A DNA stretch of 7,486 nt from assembly GCA_020861055.1 (NCBI GenBank), contig JAJBTD010000078.1:1-7486 (forward strand), written 5' to 3'. Below the pieces are notes generated by a model that was not told the origin of the DNA, did not search any database, and worked only from the letters and a program-made list of their open reading frames with translations. Position numbers and translations under genes: made by a program. This document shows, one piece after another, positions 5,825 through 7,486 of the stretch. The first letter of the stretch is position 1; the number at the start of each line of letters is the position of its first letter. Origin of the DNA: Clostridiales bacterium. Its GTDB lineage: Bacteria > Bacillota > Clostridia > Oscillospirales > Oscillospiraceae.

Positions 5825-6802
5825 ATGAGAGATCAGTACGGGCGGGAGATCAACTACCTCCGCATCTCCCTGACTGACCGGTGCAACCTCCGGTGCGGCT
5901 ACTGCCTCGGGTCGGGGCCGGTGCGCTGGCTGCCGGAGGAGACGCTGCTCACCGACGGAGAGCTGTGCGCCGTCGTCTCCGCCGCCGCAGAGCTGGGCAT
6001 CTCCCGGCTCAAGCTCACCGGGGGAGAGCCGCTGCTCCGCCCCGGACTGCCGGAGCTGGTGAGGAGATTGTACGAGATTCCCGGCATCGAGGACATCACC
6101 CTGACTACCAACGGCCTGCTCCTCCCGGAGCAGGCGGAAAAGCTGGCGGAGGCGGGCGTCTCTGGGGTGAATATCAGCCTGGATACCCTGAACCGGGCAT
6201 CCTACGCCGCCCTCACCGGGACGGACGGCCTGGAGCGGGTGCTGGAGGGACTGGACGCCGCCCTCTGCGCCGGGTTCTCCCACGTCAAGGTGAACTGCGT
6301 GTCGGGGGAGGGCATCACCGACCGCAACCCCGCCGAGGTGGCGGAGCTGGCCCGCACCCGGCAGGTGTGGGTGCGGTATATCGAGACAATGCCTCTGGGA
6401 CAGGGGAAAAATTACGCCCCGGTAGCACGAGCGGCTCTGATGAAGGAGCTGGAGGAACGGTACGGCCCACTGACCCCGGTGAACGAGCGGGGAAACGGCC
6501 CGGCAGTCTATTACTCTGTCCCGGATTTTGCGGGACTGGTGGGCTTTATCAGCCCCTGCTCCGCCCCCTTTTGCGACGGCTGCAACCGCCTGCGGCTCAC
6601 CGCCGACGGCTGGGTGAAGCCCTGTCTCCAGTATCAGGGGACGGTGAATCTCCGGGAGCTGCTCCGGGCGGGGGCCTCCGGGGAGATGTTAAAGGCGGCT
6701 CTGTCCGCCGCCATCCGGAGCAAGCCAAAGGGCCACCGCTTCGCCGAGGACCAGGCACAGACCGGCCTGGAGCGGCGGGGGATGTCGGCCATCGGCGGCT
6801 GA
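5825..6802 (+). CDS. moaA: GTP 3',8-cyclase MoaA (radical SAM)
   Basis: MoaA is the radical S-adenosylmethionine enzyme that cyclises GTP in the first step of molybdenum cofactor synthesis. The 325-residue protein has the N-terminal SAM cluster C20-x3-C24-x2-C27 (TDRCNLRCGYC) and the GGEPL motif (66-70). It also has the second, GTP-binding 4Fe-4S site, C250-x2-C253-x13-C267 (FCDGCNRLRLTADG, then KPCL), and the essential Gly-Gly C terminus (MSAIGG). An upstream in-frame ATG at 5726 would overlap moaC and add 33 residues of moaC-shadow sequence. The start at 5825 gives the normal DQYGREINYLRISLTD opening and has AGGCGG 7 nt upstream. One oddity: the residues after the first cluster read YCLGSGPVRWLP, where most MoaA proteins have a proline directly after YCM or YCL. 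Confidence 0.97.
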   Translation: MRDQYGREINYLRISLTDRCNLRCGYCLGSGPVRWLPEETLLTDGELCAVVSAAAELGISRLKLTGGEPLLRPGLPELVRRLYEIPGIEDITLTTNGLLLPEQAEKLAEAGVSGVNISLDTLNRASYAALTGTDGLERVLEGLDAALCAGFSHVKVNCVSGEGITDRNPAEVAELARTRQVWVRYIETMPLGQGKNYAPVARAALMKELEERYGPLTPVNERGNGPAVYYSVPDFAGLVGFISPCSAPFCDGCNRLRLTADGWVKPCLQYQGTVNLRELLRAGASGEMLKAALSAAIRSKPKGHRFAEDQAQTGLERRGMSAIGG

Positions 6803-6837
6803 CGATTGAACCACAAAATGAGAGGGAGTGCTTTCCC

Positions 6838-7486
6838 ATGGGCATCATCAGAGGAATTTGCATCAGCCCCAGGCGGGGGACGGCCAAGGGGCCGGTGGAC
6901 TCTATCCGGCTGGTGGAGGGCTTCGGCCTGGAGGGAGACGCCCACGGCGGCAACTGGCACCGGCAGGTCAGCCTGCTGGGGCAGGAGGCTATCGACGCCT
7001 TCAACGCCCAGGGGGCCGGAGTGCAGCCCGGAGACTTCGGGGAAAACCTCATCGTGGAGGGCTTCGACCTGCGAAGTTTGCCGGTGGGGGCCTGCTTTCA
7101 GATCGGGGACGCCCTGCTGGAGCTGACTCAAATCGGCAAGGAGTGTCACAGCCACTGTGAGATCTTTCAGCGGGTGGGCAAATGTATCATGCCCACCAAC
7201 GGCGTCTTTGCCCAGGTGCTCCGGGGGGGCGTCATCCGCGTGGGGGACGATATCTCCCTGACGGACAACCCGGACAGACGGCCCACGGCAGCGGTAATCA
7301 CCCTCAGCGACAAGGGGGCCTGCGGCCAGCGGGAGGACAAGAGCGGCCCTCTGGCTGTCCGGATGGCGGAGGCGGCGGGCTACCGGGTGGTGGAGACCCT
7401 GCTCCTCCCGGACGAGCAGAAGCGACTGGAGCGGGAGCTCTGCCGGCTGGCGGCCGGGCGGCAGGTGGCGCTGGGGCTGACCCCCG
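6838..7486 (+). CDS. MOSC domain fused to MoaB/MogA-type molybdopterin-binding domain (3' end outside window)
   Basis: The frame starting at ATG 6838 stays open to the window edge, giving 216 residues. AGAGGGAG lies 9 nt upstream. Residues 1 to about 141 form a MOSC domain of the short clostridial type: ICISPRRGTAKGPVDS, GLEGDAHGGNWHRQVSLLG, GDFGENLIVEG, IGKECHSHCEIF, IMPTNGVFAQVLRGG and IRVGDDI. C103 in KECHSHC is at the conserved MOSC cysteine region. From about residue 150, TAAVITLSDKGACGQREDKSG and the following AEAAGYRVVE match the start of MoaB/MogA, which binds or adenylylates molybdopterin. The TGG pterin loop would lie just past the edge. MOSC domains act in sulfur transfer to molybdenum cofactor, so the fusion suggests a late maturation protein, possibly for sulfurated (or selenated) cofactor. 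It follows moaA by 35 nt with no terminator, as part of the same operon. Confidence 0.92.
   Translation, partial: MGIIRGICISPRRGTAKGPVDSIRLVEGFGLEGDAHGGNWHRQVSLLGQEAIDAFNAQGAGVQPGDFGENLIVEGFDLRSLPVGACFQIGDALLELTQIGKECHSHCEIFQRVGKCIMPTNGVFAQVLRGGVIRVGDDISLTDNPDRRPTAAVITLSDKGACGQREDKSGPLAVRMAEAAGYRVVETLLLPDEQKRLERELCRLAAGRQVALGLTP

Noticed and set aside
4945..6283. Long minus-strand open frames opposite moaC and moaA
   Set aside because: The same shadow effect in GC-rich coding DNA; moaC and moaA on the plus strand are unambiguous.

Overview
The window is GC-rich DNA, except for an AT-richer divergent promoter region at about 1379-1536. It looks like a strictly anaerobic, moderately high-GC Firmicute, most plausibly a gut Oscillospiraceae-type clostridium. 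That assignment rests on the family resemblance of the proteins and the strong AGGGGAG-type ribosome binding sites. It is an inference, not a search result.

Layout. The 3' end of mfd (transcription-repair coupling factor) runs in from the left edge and stops at 609. A perfect 16-bp hairpin flanked by A and T runs (611-656) follows and sits between two converging genes, so it probably terminates both. On the minus strand lies a YheO/DauR-type regulator (734-1369). A short divergent regulatory region follows. It carries two outward promoters with identical hexamers (TTGCAA / TAGAAT, each with an extended -10) and a 21-bp palindrome over the -35 of the rightward promoter. From 1555 to the right edge all genes point right, are tightly packed, and show no internal terminator: ssnA, hydA (dihydropyrimidinase/hydantoinase), a MoeA-like molybdopterin-binding protein with a C-terminal cysteine cluster, moaC, moaA, and a MOSC-MoaB/MogA fusion gene cut by the window end.

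How the genes fit together. moaA and moaC make cyclic pyranopterin monophosphate from GTP, the first stage of molybdenum cofactor synthesis. The MoeA-like and MOSC-MoaB proteins are predicted to act later in cofactor handling, sulfuration or insertion. SsnA and the hydantoinase are amidohydrolase-superfamily enzymes that recur beside selenium-dependent molybdenum hydroxylases (xanthine dehydrogenase type). They also occur in the anaerobic purine/uric-acid degradation clusters of gut bacteria. The simplest reading is one regulated operon that supplies both the ring-opening hydrolases of a purine or related N-heterocycle pathway and the cofactor for the hydroxylase feeding it. The hydroxylase, and any selenium-maturation genes, are not in the window. 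No selenocysteine codon, CRISPR array, tRNA, rRNA or mobile element was seen.
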